DNA from: an uncultured Prevotella sp.
Lineage (GTDB): Bacteria; Bacteroidota; Bacteroidia; Bacteroidales; Bacteroidaceae
Length of the DNA stretch: 42,573 nucleotides
Direction: 5' to 3'
NCBI GenBank assembly: GCA_947165435.1
Contig: CAMVAI010000021.1
Span: 1-42,573 of the forward strand
The translations under genes and the position numbers were made by a program. Positions 22,356 through 31,094 of the stretch are shown here, piece after piece (positions within the stretch are counted from its first letter, which is position 1; each line of letters begins with the position of its first letter). The notes beneath the pieces are model-generated. The model saw only the letters and a program-made list of their open reading frames with translations. It was not told the DNA's origin and did not search any database.

Positions 22356-25300
22356 TCAGAATCCTACCTGCAGGCCGAAGGTGAACGAGGCGGTGTGCGG
22401 ATAGCCCCATGCCGTGCTCTCGGGGTCGGAGCAGGTGAGCGAGCCAGACTTGATGGTCCAGAGGTTGTCGCCCGAGAAGTAGATACGTGCGCTGGAGAGC
22501 AGCACCTTCTTGGCGATGTTGGCGGGCAGCGTGTAGCCCAGCTGCAGGGTGCGCAGCTTGGCGTAGGAGCCGTTCTCTACGAAGTAGGAAGACATGCGGC
22601 CCTCGTCGGCACCGTTCGAGGTGGTCAGGGCAGGAATGTCGGAGCCGCTGTTGGCGGGTGTCCAGGCGTCGATGAGGCGCTCGCCCTTGTTCGAGCCGGC
22701 ATCGGTGATGCTCCAGAAGTCGGTCTGGAACTTCTGGTCGTTGATGATGTCCACACCGGCCACGCCCTGCCAGAACATGGTGAAGTCGAAGTTCTTGTAG
22801 GCCAGGTTGACATTGATGCCATACGAGAAGTTGGGCACGGGGTTATAGACCCAGGTGCGGTCGTTCTCGTTGATGCGGCCGTCGCCGTTCAGGTCGGCAT
22901 ACTTCAGACCGCCCACGCGGGCACCGGCCTGACCGCCGGCCAGCACTTCCTGGCGCGACTGGTAGAGTCCCTCGACGACATAGCCGATGCGCGAGCCGTA
23001 GGCCTTCTCGTCCTGGGCCAGGTTGTGATAGTCGTTGTGCTCGTAGGAGTTCTTCGAGTTCTCGGGCAGGAAGGTGACCTTCGAGCGGAAGAAATCGACG
23101 TTGCCGGTCACATGGTAAGACAAGCCGTAGGCCGTCTTGTGGCGATAGCCCAGCACGAGCTCCATACCCCAGTTCTCAAGCGACGGACCGTTGATCCACG
23201 TCTGGCCACCCTCGCCGATGGCACCGAGGAAGGCAGGCTGCACGAGCATGTCCTTGGTTTTCTTGAAGAAGACGTCGTACGAACCGTACAGCTCGTTGTT
23301 GAACAGCGAGAAGTCGGTACCGAAGTTCCACTGCGACGAAGTCTCCCACTTCAGGTCTTCGTTGGCCGACTGCTCCTTGCGGTAGCCGGAGGGGAAGGTG
23401 CCCGAGCGCTGCAGGTTGAGGTCGTAGGCGGTAGAGGTGTCGCGGCCGGAACCGTAGTCGGCGACGTACAGTCCGTAGTGGGCGATGTTCGAGTTCATGC
23501 CCTGGTTACCGGTGACACCGTAGCTGGCACGTATCTTCCAGTCGCGCAGCCAGCTGGCCTTGATGTGCTTGGAGAGACGATAGCCGAGCGATACAGAGGG
23601 GAAGGTACCGTACTGGTTGTTCTTACCGAAACGGCTGGAGCCGTCGTAGCGCAGGGTGAACGAGGCCAGGAGCTGGTCGTTCCAGTTGTAGTCGAGCTTG
23701 CCGAAGTACGACATGAGCTTATAGCCGTCGCCGGCACCGCGTACGGTCTGGATGCCGGTACCGGCACTGGGCCACATGTAATCGACCGTCTCCATGGGAT
23801 AGTCCACACGGCGACCGGCGAAATCGACACCGTTGTCCTGGTGGGCCTCAAGACCGAGCAGGATGTTGAGGTTGTGGTTGTTCAGGAAGTCGAAGTTATA
23901 CTGCAGGGTGTTCGACCAGGTCCACTTCGTGCTGTGGGTCTGGGCCATCTCGCTGGCGGTGATGTCGCTGCGCACCACGTCCGACTCGAACGAGTGGGTG
24001 AGCGCACGGATGTAGCCGTTGGTATAGTCGATACCGAAGTTCGAGCGGAACAGCAGGCCCTTCAGCGGGGTGATGTCAACATAGGCATTGGCAAAGATGC
24101 GCCATCTCTTCAGACGGTTGTCCTGATTGTGGTACAGCTCGCGCAGGGGGTTCTGGCGGTCGCTCATGCTGCCCACAGGACCGGAGAAGGTGGTGCCGTC
24201 GATTTCATAGACGGGCAGCGTGGGGGCCATCTTCAGGGCGTTCTCCAGGGGAGCACTATCTACGTTGTCGGAGTAGGAGAACTGGGCGTTCTCGCCCACG
24301 CTGATTATCTTGTTCAGCTTGTAGGTGCTGTTGAAGCGGGCCGAGAAGTTCTCGAAGTCGGTGTAGCGCAGCACACCGAGCGACTTCTTGTAGCCCACGG
24401 AGAAGAGCTGCGAGGTCTTCTCGGAAGCCTTCGAGAAAGAGAGGTCGTAGTTCTGCGTGACACCCGTGCGGCCTATCTCGTCCACCCAGTCGGTATCGCT
24501 GTAGGGCATGGTCTGCTTGGCATTCATATAGCCGTTGTAGAAACCGCCCACGCTATAGCTGGTCATGGCACCGAGGGTGGGGTCATAGACCGTGATGGGC
24601 GTACCACCGACAGCACTCAGCGACAGACCGTAGTTCTTGGCATACTCCACGGGGTCCTTGCCGTCGTTCAGGGCAGACTGCACCAGGGCGGTGGCGTACT
24701 GCTGCGAGTTGAGCAGCTTCATCTTGTTGGTCATCCACGACACGGAGACAGAGGCATTGAAGTCGATGTTGATCTTGTCGCCCTTCTTGCCCTTCTTGGT
24801 GGTGATGACGATGACGCCGTTAGCAGCGCGCGAACCGTAGATAGAAGCCGAGGCGGCATCCTTCAGCACCTGCATCGACTCGATGTCGGAGGTGTTCAGG
24901 CTGTTGAGCGAACCGCTGTAGGGCACGCCATCGACAATGTAGAGGGGAGCGGTGCTGGAGCCGCCCATCGAACCGATACCACGGATGGACACGGCAGCGT
25001 CGGCAGACGGCGAGCCGCTGGTGGTGATGGTCATGCCGGGCACCTTGCCCTGCAGCGAGGCCATCGGGTCGGTGGTGCTGGCCTTGAAGTCCTTGGTCTC
25101 GACAACGCCTACTGAACCGGTCAGGTCGGCCTTGCGCTGCACCTGATAACCCGTCACCACCACTTCGTTCAGCGACAGGGCATCGTCTTTCATCTCTACC
25201 TTCATGCCGTCTTTGGCGGGCAGCTCCTGGGTCTGGTAGCCGATGTACGAGAACACCAGCATACGGCCAGGCTCTACCTTGAGCGTGAAGTTTCCGTCGA

Positions 25301-25460
25301 AGTCGGTCACCGTTCCGTTCTGGGTGCCCTTCTCCATGACAGTAGCTCCGATGACCGGGCCCATGGCATCGGTCACCGTACCCGTAATCTCCTGTTGCGC
25401 GTACATTATTATACTGCACAGCAGACACAGGAAACTGAGTAAGAATCTCTTTTGTTTCAT
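22356..25460 (-). CDS. SusC/RagA family TonB-dependent outer-membrane transporter
   Basis: The 1034-residue protein has a signal peptide ending MYA before Gln22, then a carboxypeptidase-regulatory-like domain (ITGTVTDAMGPVIGATV...), the TonB box/plug entry NEVVVTGYQVQRKADLTGSV, plug motifs VSIRGIGSMGGSSTAPLYIVDGVPY and SASIYGSRAANGVIVITTKKGKKG, and a long beta-barrel ending in the C-terminal aromatic FGLQVGF. It imports oligosaccharides with SusD. There is no STN domain, so no anti-sigma signalling is expected; regulation should come from the membrane regulator encoded just upstream. First gene of the susC-susD-DUF4960 operon. Confidence 0.97.
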   Translation of the reverse strand: MKQKRFLLSFLCLLCSIIMYAQQEITGTVTDAMGPVIGATVMEKGTQNGTVTDFDGNFTLKVEPGRMLVFSYIGYQTQELPAKDGMKVEMKDDALSLNEVVVTGYQVQRKADLTGSVGVVETKDFKASTTDPMASLQGKVPGMTITTSGSPSADAAVSIRGIGSMGGSSTAPLYIVDGVPYSGSLNSLNTSDIESMQVLKDAASASIYGSRAANGVIVITTKKGKKGDKINIDFNASVSVSWMTNKMKLLNSQQYATALVQSALNDGKDPVEYAKNYGLSLSAVGGTPITVYDPTLGAMTSYSVGGFYNGYMNAKQTMPYSDTDWVDEIGRTGVTQNYDLSFSKASEKTSQLFSVGYKKSLGVLRYTDFENFSARFNSTYKLNKIISVGENAQFSYSDNVDSAPLENALKMAPTLPVYEIDGTTFSGPVGSMSDRQNPLRELYHNQDNRLKRWRIFANAYVDITPLKGLLFRSNFGIDYTNGYIRALTHSFESDVVRSDITASEMAQTHSTKWTWSNTLQYNFDFLNNHNLNILLGLEAHQDNGVDFAGRRVDYPMETVDYMWPSAGTGIQTVRGAGDGYKLMSYFGKLDYNWNDQLLASFTLRYDGSSRFGKNNQYGTFPSVSLGYRLSKHIKASWLRDWKIRASYGVTGNQGMNSNIAHYGLYVADYGSGRDTSTAYDLNLQRSGTFPSGYRKEQSANEDLKWETSSQWNFGTDFSLFNNELYGSYDVFFKKTKDMLVQPAFLGAIGEGGQTWINGPSLENWGMELVLGYRHKTAYGLSYHVTGNVDFFRSKVTFLPENSKNSYEHNDYHNLAQDEKAYGSRIGYVVEGLYQSRQEVLAGGQAGARVGGLKYADLNGDGRINENDRTWVYNPVPNFSYGINVNLAYKNFDFTMFWQGVAGVDIINDQKFQTDFWSITDAGSNKGERLIDAWTPANSGSDIPALTTSNGADEGRMSSYFVENGSYAKLRTLQLGYTLPANIAKKVLLSSARIYFSGDNLWTIKSGSLTCSDPESTAWGYPHTASFTFGLQVGF

Positions 25461-25501
25461 TTGCTTTTAGTTTGGTTAGTACATTAATTAAAAACTTGCC
25501 G

Positions 25502-25509
25502 CAAAAGTA
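25502..25509 (-). promoter_or_regulatory. -7 element of the susC promoter
   Basis: TACTTTTG on the minus strand (25509-25502) matches the -7 consensus, about 40 nt before the susC start. A TTTG lies at 25527-25524, but the spacer is only 14 nt, so the -33 box is weak, as expected for an activator-dependent PUL promoter. Confidence 0.5.
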
Positions 25510-25554
25510 CTGCATCTGTCGCGCAAAGGGTTTAAAAGATGTTTCATACGACTA

Positions 25555-25602
25555 AAAAAATCGTTCAATGCAACAATTATGTTAGACATTGAACGATTTT
25601 TT
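25555..25602. terminator. Strong bidirectional hairpin between regulator and susC
   Basis: A perfect 16-bp inverted repeat (25555-25570 and 25587-25602, arms TCGTTCAATG/CATTGAACGA extended by A and T runs) with a 16-nt loop. It follows the regulator gene's stop by about 27 nt and works as an intrinsic terminator on the minus strand, insulating susC. Confidence 0.8.
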
Positions 25603-25628
25603 CTATCCTCCGGGCCTGTTTGGCTACA

Positions 25629-27260
25629 TCAGCCTTGCCGCACGTCGCCCGGCAGCTTGCCATATTTCTCCTTGAAGCACTTGGTAAAGTAAGACGGGGC
25701 GGTGAAGCCTACCTCGTAGGCTACCTCGCTGACACTCTTGCCGGTGGTGAGCAGCAGCTGGTAGCCACGGTCCAGGCGTGCCGACCGCAGCAGCTCGACG
25801 GGCGTTGACTGGGTGACGGCTTTCACCTTGCGATAGAGCTGCACGCGGCTGAGGTTCATATCGGCGGCCAAGTCCTCGACGCTGACCTCGCTGTCGGTGA
25901 GGCGCCGCTCGACCACTTCGCGGAAACGGGCGATGAAGAATCGGCCAACCACATCGTCGGCGGATGACGGCTCGTCGGTCGGTTCACCGCCGTCCTCGCC
26001 GACGGGTTCACCGGCTGCAACGCCACCGTCTGCAACGCCACCGTCTGCCGACGACGACTCGGCCACCGGTTCGATGCGTGTTTCTACCGGTGTCTGTGGT
26101 TCGCGCTCTGTGTCATCGGGCTTCATATTCCACAGTGTGTTCACCACGCGCTCTTGCCGCAAGGTAGTCTGCGAGATATGATAGCGATAGAAAAGGACGA
26201 TGGCCACCAGCAGCAAGGCGATGACAATGCAGGCCAGCAGGGTGATGGTGCGCTGGGTGTCGAGGCGGTGCATATAGCTGTCGGCTTTCTCGTGCAGGGC
26301 ATCGAGATTGGCTACCTGGCGCAACGTCTCGTCGGTCTGCATGAGCAGCACGGCGGCATTGTCATGGGTGACGAGGGCCGACTGCAGGCGTGTCTCCTTC
26401 TCGTAGGGTTGCCCTTTCAGTATCTGGACGGCGAGCTGCAACAGGCGGTCGCCATGGGTGGGATAGATATAGGAGGCGTCCAGAATGGAGTCGCGCACCA
26501 GGCGGATGCCGCCGTTCTCGCCTGGCAGTCCGTCGATGCCGCAGAAAAGGGGCAGCGGCCGGCCGGACTTCAGGAAGGCGGCCCGAGCACCCATGGCCGT
26601 GCGGTCGTTCATGCCGAAGACCAGATCGACAGGGGTGTCGGAATGGCCGTTCAGCCAGTGCTTCACCGTCTTCTGTGCCAGAGGTTCCGTCCAGTCGCCC
26701 TGCAGCGATGCCACGATGTCGATGCCGGGGGCTTTCTTCAGCGCATCGACAAAACCGTTGTGGCGGTCGATGGCCGGCGAAGAGCCTTCCAGGCCACGGA
26801 TTTCGAGCACGTGGCCCTTGCCGCCCAGGCGTGAAATGATGTACTCGCCCATGACGCGCCCCATCTCGTAGTTGTCGGCCGACATGAAGGCGGTATATTT
26901 CCGCGAATTGGTCTTACGCTCGAACACGATGACGGGTATGCCGCTGTCGTAGGCACGGTCGATGGCCGGCGAGATGGTCTGCACCTGATTGGGGGCGACG
27001 ATGAGCAGGTCGATGCCGCTGGCCACCAACGAGTCGATTTGCTGCACCTGCCGTTCGTCGCTGTCGTAGGCGGCGGCGAAGCGCAGCTCGACATCGTCCT
27101 GGAAGTAGGTGCCCATGCGCAACTCGGCATTCTGCTTGTCGCGCCAGATGTCGCCCGAGCATTGCGACACACCGATGACATATTGCGGTTCCTGACGGGA
27201 GCACCCACTCTGTGTGAGCACCCATACGGCACATAGTAATACTAAGAATAGTTTCCTCAT
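25629..27260 (-). CDS. Membrane regulator: periplasmic sugar-binding domain, TM helix, AraC-type HTH
   Basis: The 543-residue protein has an N-terminal signal/anchor (to about 20), a type I periplasmic-binding domain (about 25-310: YVIGVSQCSGDIWRDKQNAE, LLIVAPNQ, GIPVIVFERK, VFGMNDRTAMGA), a single transmembrane helix (about 338-360) and an AraC HTH domain (about 440-543: VEDLAADMNLSRVQLYRKVKAV, SVSEVAYEVGFTAPSYFTKCFKEKYG). The two ends match those of hybrid two-component PUL sensors such as the fructose sensor BT1754, but the histidine kinase and receiver are missing. In their place is a 75-residue linker rich in Pro, Glu, Gly and Ala containing a duplicated 15-bp unit (26015-26044). It probably controls the adjacent sus genes directly. 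Confidence 0.85.
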   Translation of the reverse strand: MRKLFLVLLCAVWVLTQSGCSRQEPQYVIGVSQCSGDIWRDKQNAELRMGTYFQDDVELRFAAAYDSDERQVQQIDSLVASGIDLLIVAPNQVQTISPAIDRAYDSGIPVIVFERKTNSRKYTAFMSADNYEMGRVMGEYIISRLGGKGHVLEIRGLEGSSPAIDRHNGFVDALKKAPGIDIVASLQGDWTEPLAQKTVKHWLNGHSDTPVDLVFGMNDRTAMGARAAFLKSGRPLPLFCGIDGLPGENGGIRLVRDSILDASYIYPTHGDRLLQLAVQILKGQPYEKETRLQSALVTHDNAAVLLMQTDETLRQVANLDALHEKADSYMHRLDTQRTITLLACIVIALLLVAIVLFYRYHISQTTLRQERVVNTLWNMKPDDTEREPQTPVETRIEPVAESSSADGGVADGGVAAGEPVGEDGGEPTDEPSSADDVVGRFFIARFREVVERRLTDSEVSVEDLAADMNLSRVQLYRKVKAVTQSTPVELLRSARLDRGYQLLLTTGKSVSEVAYEVGFTAPSYFTKCFKEKYGKLPGDVRQG

Positions 27261-27290
27261 AAGGCTTATTGGCTGGTGGGTTGATGAGAT

Positions 27291-28871
27291 TTAGTGCTTG
27301 ACCATTTGCAGGCCGCGCTGCACGATGTCGTTCTGTTCGTTCACGATGGTGAAGTATTCGTCCATCGTCCACAGGTCGCGGGCCACGAGGGCTTTCATCT
27401 GCTCCGTCAGATAGGGCATGGTCTTCTGCTGCTCTTCGTCGTCCTTGGGCTTGACGTTCTGCTTGGCGGCATCGCTGAACAGCCGGTCGATGACATCCTG
27501 CGGAAGGGTGAACGAGCGGTGGAAGTCGGCAAAGTCGGCATAGCGGGCCTTGAGCTTCTTGCGGTTCTTATCGACGTAGCGCAGGGTAGATTGAATGATA
27601 AGTCCCTTGGCACTGAGTTCCCGATGGAATCGGGTATATTTCAGCGTGTCGAGGGGCACGAACTCGTCGGGCATGATGCCGCCGCCGCCATATACCACGC
27701 GGTGCTGCTTGAGCGTGTAGCACTTCAGCGAGTCGGCAAAGTGGACACTGTCGGCAGAGGTCAGCTCGCCGGACTTCAGGCGGTTATAAACATCCATGGC
27801 ATAGTCTTTCTGCTTGCCTTTCTCGTAGGGCTTCTGGATGCAACGGCCGGAGGGGGTGTAGTAGTGGGCAATGGTGAGCCGTATCATCGAACCGTCGGGC
27901 AGGTCGATGGGGCGCTGCACCAGACCCTTGCCGAAGGTGCGGCGGCCCACGATGATGCCGCGGTCGTGGTCTTGAATGGCCCCGGAAACAATCTCGGCAG
28001 CGGATGCTGTATAGCTATCGACGAGCACGATGACCTGTCCGTCGGTGAAGCGACCGTCGCCCTTGGCATGATAGTCGAAGCGCTGTGCCGTGCGCCCCTC
28101 GGTATAGACGATGAGGTCGTCTTTCTGCAAGAACTCGTTGGCTATCTTGACAGCAGCCTGCAGATAGCCGCCGCCGTTCTCCTGCAGGTCGAGCACGAGG
28201 GTCTTCATGCCTTGCTGCTTCAGCTTCGCCAGGCTCTCACAGAACTCGTCGTGCGTGGTGGCTCCGAAGCTGCTGATGCGGATATAGCCTACCTCGGGAC
28301 GTATCATATAGGTGGCATCGATGGTTTTCAGGGGAATCTTGTCGCGCACGACGGTGAAGCTGAGCTTGTCGGCAATGCCCTGCCGGACGATGCCGAGCAC
28401 CACCTTCGTACCCTTCGGACCGCGCAGGCGGCGCACAATCTCGTCGCGGGCCATCTTCACACCGGCAATGGCGGTGTCGTTGACGGTCACGATGCGGTCG
28501 CCGGCCAAGATGCCCACCTTCTCCGACGGTCCATCGACGATGGTCTGTATCACGAGCAGCGTGTCTTCCACCATATTGAACTGTACGCCGATGCCCTCGA
28601 ACGAGCCTTGCAGCGACTCGTTGGTCTGCTTCACCTCCTTGGCGGTCATATAGCTGCTGTGGGGGTCGAGCTTTTCGAGCATGCCGCGAATGGCATCTTC
28701 CACCAGCTTCTGCTCATCGACGGAATCGACATAGTTGAAGTTGATGGCCATTTCGGCATACTGCAACTTACGCAGCGGCGAGTCTTCGCCCAAACGGATG
28801 GTGCGTGTCTGTGCCGACACGGTGATGGCTGACAGCAGCAAGAGGGCTGCCCATATCGAAAGTCGTTTCAT
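27291..28871 (-). CDS. S41 family C-terminal processing peptidase with PDZ domain
   Basis: The 526-residue protein has a signal peptide (cleavage after VSA, before Gln21), an N-terminal helical segment (LDPHSSYM), a PDZ domain (about 85-175: GSFEGIGVQFN...ILAGDRIVTVNDTAI) and the S41 protease domain with catalytic Ser290 (YTASAAE) and Lys315 (FGKG). It cleaves unstructured C-terminal tails of periplasmic proteins. The C-terminal 150 residues are charged and helical. It lies 86 nt after the topoisomerase gene and 30 nt before the regulator gene, so it may share a transcript with either. Confidence 0.95.
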   Translation of the reverse strand: MKRLSIWAALLLLSAITVSAQTRTIRLGEDSPLRKLQYAEMAINFNYVDSVDEQKLVEDAIRGMLEKLDPHSSYMTAKEVKQTNESLQGSFEGIGVQFNMVEDTLLVIQTIVDGPSEKVGILAGDRIVTVNDTAIAGVKMARDEIVRRLRGPKGTKVVLGIVRQGIADKLSFTVVRDKIPLKTIDATYMIRPEVGYIRISSFGATTHDEFCESLAKLKQQGMKTLVLDLQENGGGYLQAAVKIANEFLQKDDLIVYTEGRTAQRFDYHAKGDGRFTDGQVIVLVDSYTASAAEIVSGAIQDHDRGIIVGRRTFGKGLVQRPIDLPDGSMIRLTIAHYYTPSGRCIQKPYEKGKQKDYAMDVYNRLKSGELTSADSVHFADSLKCYTLKQHRVVYGGGGIMPDEFVPLDTLKYTRFHRELSAKGLIIQSTLRYVDKNRKKLKARYADFADFHRSFTLPQDVIDRLFSDAAKQNVKPKDDEEQQKTMPYLTEQMKALVARDLWTMDEYFTIVNEQNDIVQRGLQMVKH

Positions 28872-28957
28872 TGTCTTCTGTTGTTTGTTATGCTGTTTCG
28901 TAAAATGAATCTGCTATTTCATAAACAGTGGCCTGTGTAGAAGTGCCTCCCATTACC

Positions 28958-30979
28958 TTAGGCCACATCGTCCTCCTCCGGGCGGTCTTCCTCGATGACA
29001 AGGTTGTCGATAATGAAGTTCTGGCGCTCCATGGTATTCTTGCCCATATAGTATTCCAAGAGCTTCTGCACCTGGTCGTTCTTATGCAGCGTGACTTGCT
29101 CGAGACGGATGTCGGGGCCGATGAAACCGGCAAATTCTTCAGGGGAAATCTCGCCAAGGCCCTTGAAGCGGGTGATTTCAGGGTCGGGGCCTAAGTCGTG
29201 GATGGCACTGACGCGCTCTTCCTCGCTATAGCAGTAACGCGTGATGAAATCGCCCTTTTTGGCGTCCTTGCCCTTCAGCTTCTCGTTCTTTTCGTCTTCC
29301 TGTGCCAGCACTTGCTTGTTCTTAATCTTGGTACGCTTGTTGCGCACACGGAACAAGGGCGTCTGCAGCACATAGACGTGGCCTTTCTTGATAAGCTCGG
29401 GGAAGAACTGCAGGAAGAAGGTGATGATGAGCAGGCGGATGTGCATGCCGTCAACATCGGCATCGGTGGCCACGATGACCTTATTATATCGTAGCGTGTC
29501 GAGCCCTTCCTCGATGTCGAGGGCGGCCTGCAGCAGGTTGAACTCCTCGTTCTCATAGACCACCTTCTTGGTGAGTCCGAACGAGTTGAGGGGCTTTCCG
29601 CGCAGCGAGAAGACGGCCTGTGTGTTCACGTCGCGGCTCTTGGTGATGGAGCCGCTGGCCGAGTCGCCCTCGGTGATGAAGATACACGACTCCTCCTTGC
29701 GCTCGTTCTTGGCGTCGGAGAAATGGATGCGGCAGTCGCGCAACTTGCGGTTGTGCAGGTTGGCCTTCTTGGCACGCTCGCGGGCCAGCTTCGTCACACC
29801 GGCCATGGCCTTGCGCTCACGCTCCGACTCCTTAATCTTGCTCTCGATGACCTCGGCGACGTCCTGATGGATGTGCAGGTAGTTGTCAACCTGCTGCTTG
29901 ATGAAGTCGCCCACGTATTTGTTGATGGTCTCGCCGTCGGGAGCCATCTGCGTGGAGCCGAGCTTGATCTTGGTCTGGCTCTCGAAGACAGGCTCTTCGA
30001 CGTTGATGGCAATGGCCGCCACGATGCCGGTGCGGATGTCGCCATACTCGTACTTGCCGAAGAACTCCTTGATGGTCTTGGCGATGTGCTCCTTGAAGGC
30101 ACTCTGGTGCGTACCGCCCTGCGTGGTGTGCTGGCCGTTGACGAACGAGTAATACTCCTCGCCATACTGGTTGGCATGGGTGAAGGCCACCTCGATGTCG
30201 TCGCCCTTCAGGTGGATGATGGGATAGAGCGGGTCGTTGGTCATACGGTCCTTCAGCAGGTCTTCCAGTCCGTGGCGCGACAGGATGCGCCGGTTGTTAT
30301 ACATGATGGTAAGCCCCGTGTTCAGGTAGGTGTAGTTACGGAGCATATTTTCCACGATTTCATCGTGAAATGCGTAGTCTCTGAAGAGGGTGTTGTCAGG
30401 TTCGAAATAGATGTACGTGCCGTTCTCGTCCTGCGTGTCGTCGGTCACGTCGCTCTGCAGGATGCCGCGCTCGAAGATGGCCCGCCGCACCTTCCCGTCG
30501 CGATAGCTGGCCACCTCGAAGTGGATGCTCAGCGCATTGACAGCCTTGACACCCACACCATTCAGACCCACCGACTTCTTGAAAGCCTTCGAGTCGTACT
30601 TGCCGCCGGTGTTCAGCACCGAGACGGCCTCGATGAGCTTTCCTTGCGGGATGCCTCGCCCGTAGTCGCGCACGGAGACGGAGCCGCCCTTGCCCTCCTG
30701 CGGCGAGTCGGCATCGGGGCGCGTGATGTTAATCTCAATACGGTCGCCGGCATTCATCTTAAACTCGTCTATCGAATTGTCGATGACCTCCTTCAGCAGC
30801 ACATAGATGCCGTCTTCGGGCAGCGAGCCGTCGCCCAACCGACCGATATACATGCCGGGGCGGGTGCGAACGTGCTCCATATCCGACAAGTGACGGATGT
30901 TGTCGTCATTGTATTCGGGGGTGGCGCCCTGGATGTCAGGGCTTGAGGGTTCTGGGATGTTGAGTTGTTCTTCTGCCAT
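28958..30979 (-). CDS. parE: DNA topoisomerase IV subunit B (GyrB/ParE family)
   Basis: The 673-residue protein has the GHKL ATPase start ([47 protein letters not shown]), a transducer domain with the QGGTHQSAF loop, and the Toprim region with EGDSASG and [11 protein letters not shown], ending with RFKGLGEI and a short acidic tail. It is the ATP-dependent strand-passage subunit. The divergent Toprim wording, the 673-residue size and [13 protein letters not shown] fit ParE of Bacteroidetes better than GyrB. The partner ParC is not in the window; its gene may be elsewhere. Confidence 0.92.
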   Translation of the reverse strand: MAEEQLNIPEPSSPDIQGATPEYNDDNIRHLSDMEHVRTRPGMYIGRLGDGSLPEDGIYVLLKEVIDNSIDEFKMNAGDRIEINITRPDADSPQEGKGGSVSVRDYGRGIPQGKLIEAVSVLNTGGKYDSKAFKKSVGLNGVGVKAVNALSIHFEVASYRDGKVRRAIFERGILQSDVTDDTQDENGTYIYFEPDNTLFRDYAFHDEIVENMLRNYTYLNTGLTIMYNNRRILSRHGLEDLLKDRMTNDPLYPIIHLKGDDIEVAFTHANQYGEEYYSFVNGQHTTQGGTHQSAFKEHIAKTIKEFFGKYEYGDIRTGIVAAIAINVEEPVFESQTKIKLGSTQMAPDGETINKYVGDFIKQQVDNYLHIHQDVAEVIESKIKESERERKAMAGVTKLARERAKKANLHNRKLRDCRIHFSDAKNERKEESCIFITEGDSASGSITKSRDVNTQAVFSLRGKPLNSFGLTKKVVYENEEFNLLQAALDIEEGLDTLRYNKVIVATDADVDGMHIRLLIITFFLQFFPELIKKGHVYVLQTPLFRVRNKRTKIKNKQVLAQEDEKNEKLKGKDAKKGDFITRYCYSEEERVSAIHDLGPDPEITRFKGLGEISPEEFAGFIGPDIRLEQVTLHKNDQVQKLLEYYMGKNTMERQNFIIDNLVIEEDRPEEDDVA

Positions 30980-31044
30980 AATTCTTTATTTACCTGCGAC
31001 GCTTGATGTAGTAGTTCGTTGTTCTGTTTGACGCTTTAAGCATG

Positions 31045-31052
31045 CAAAGTTA
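31045..31052 (-). promoter_or_regulatory. -7 element upstream of parE
   Basis: TAACTTTG on the minus strand (31052-31045) matches the consensus and lies about 65 nt before the parE start. A clear -33 TTTG is not seen at the proper distance. Confidence 0.45.
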
Positions 31053-31094
31053 GTCAAAAAAAGTCGAAAAGCACGAAATGGCTAAAATCTTTAA

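Noticed and set aside
22344..25115. A 923-codon open frame on the plus strand opposite susC
   Set aside because: It is a mirror of the GC-rich susC codon pattern: low-complexity Val/Gly/Leu/Arg composition with no domain or promoter, while susC is unmistakable.
27294..28832. A 512-codon plus-strand frame opposite the S41 protease
   Set aside because: Shadow frame of a GC-rich gene; the protease has complete catalytic residues.
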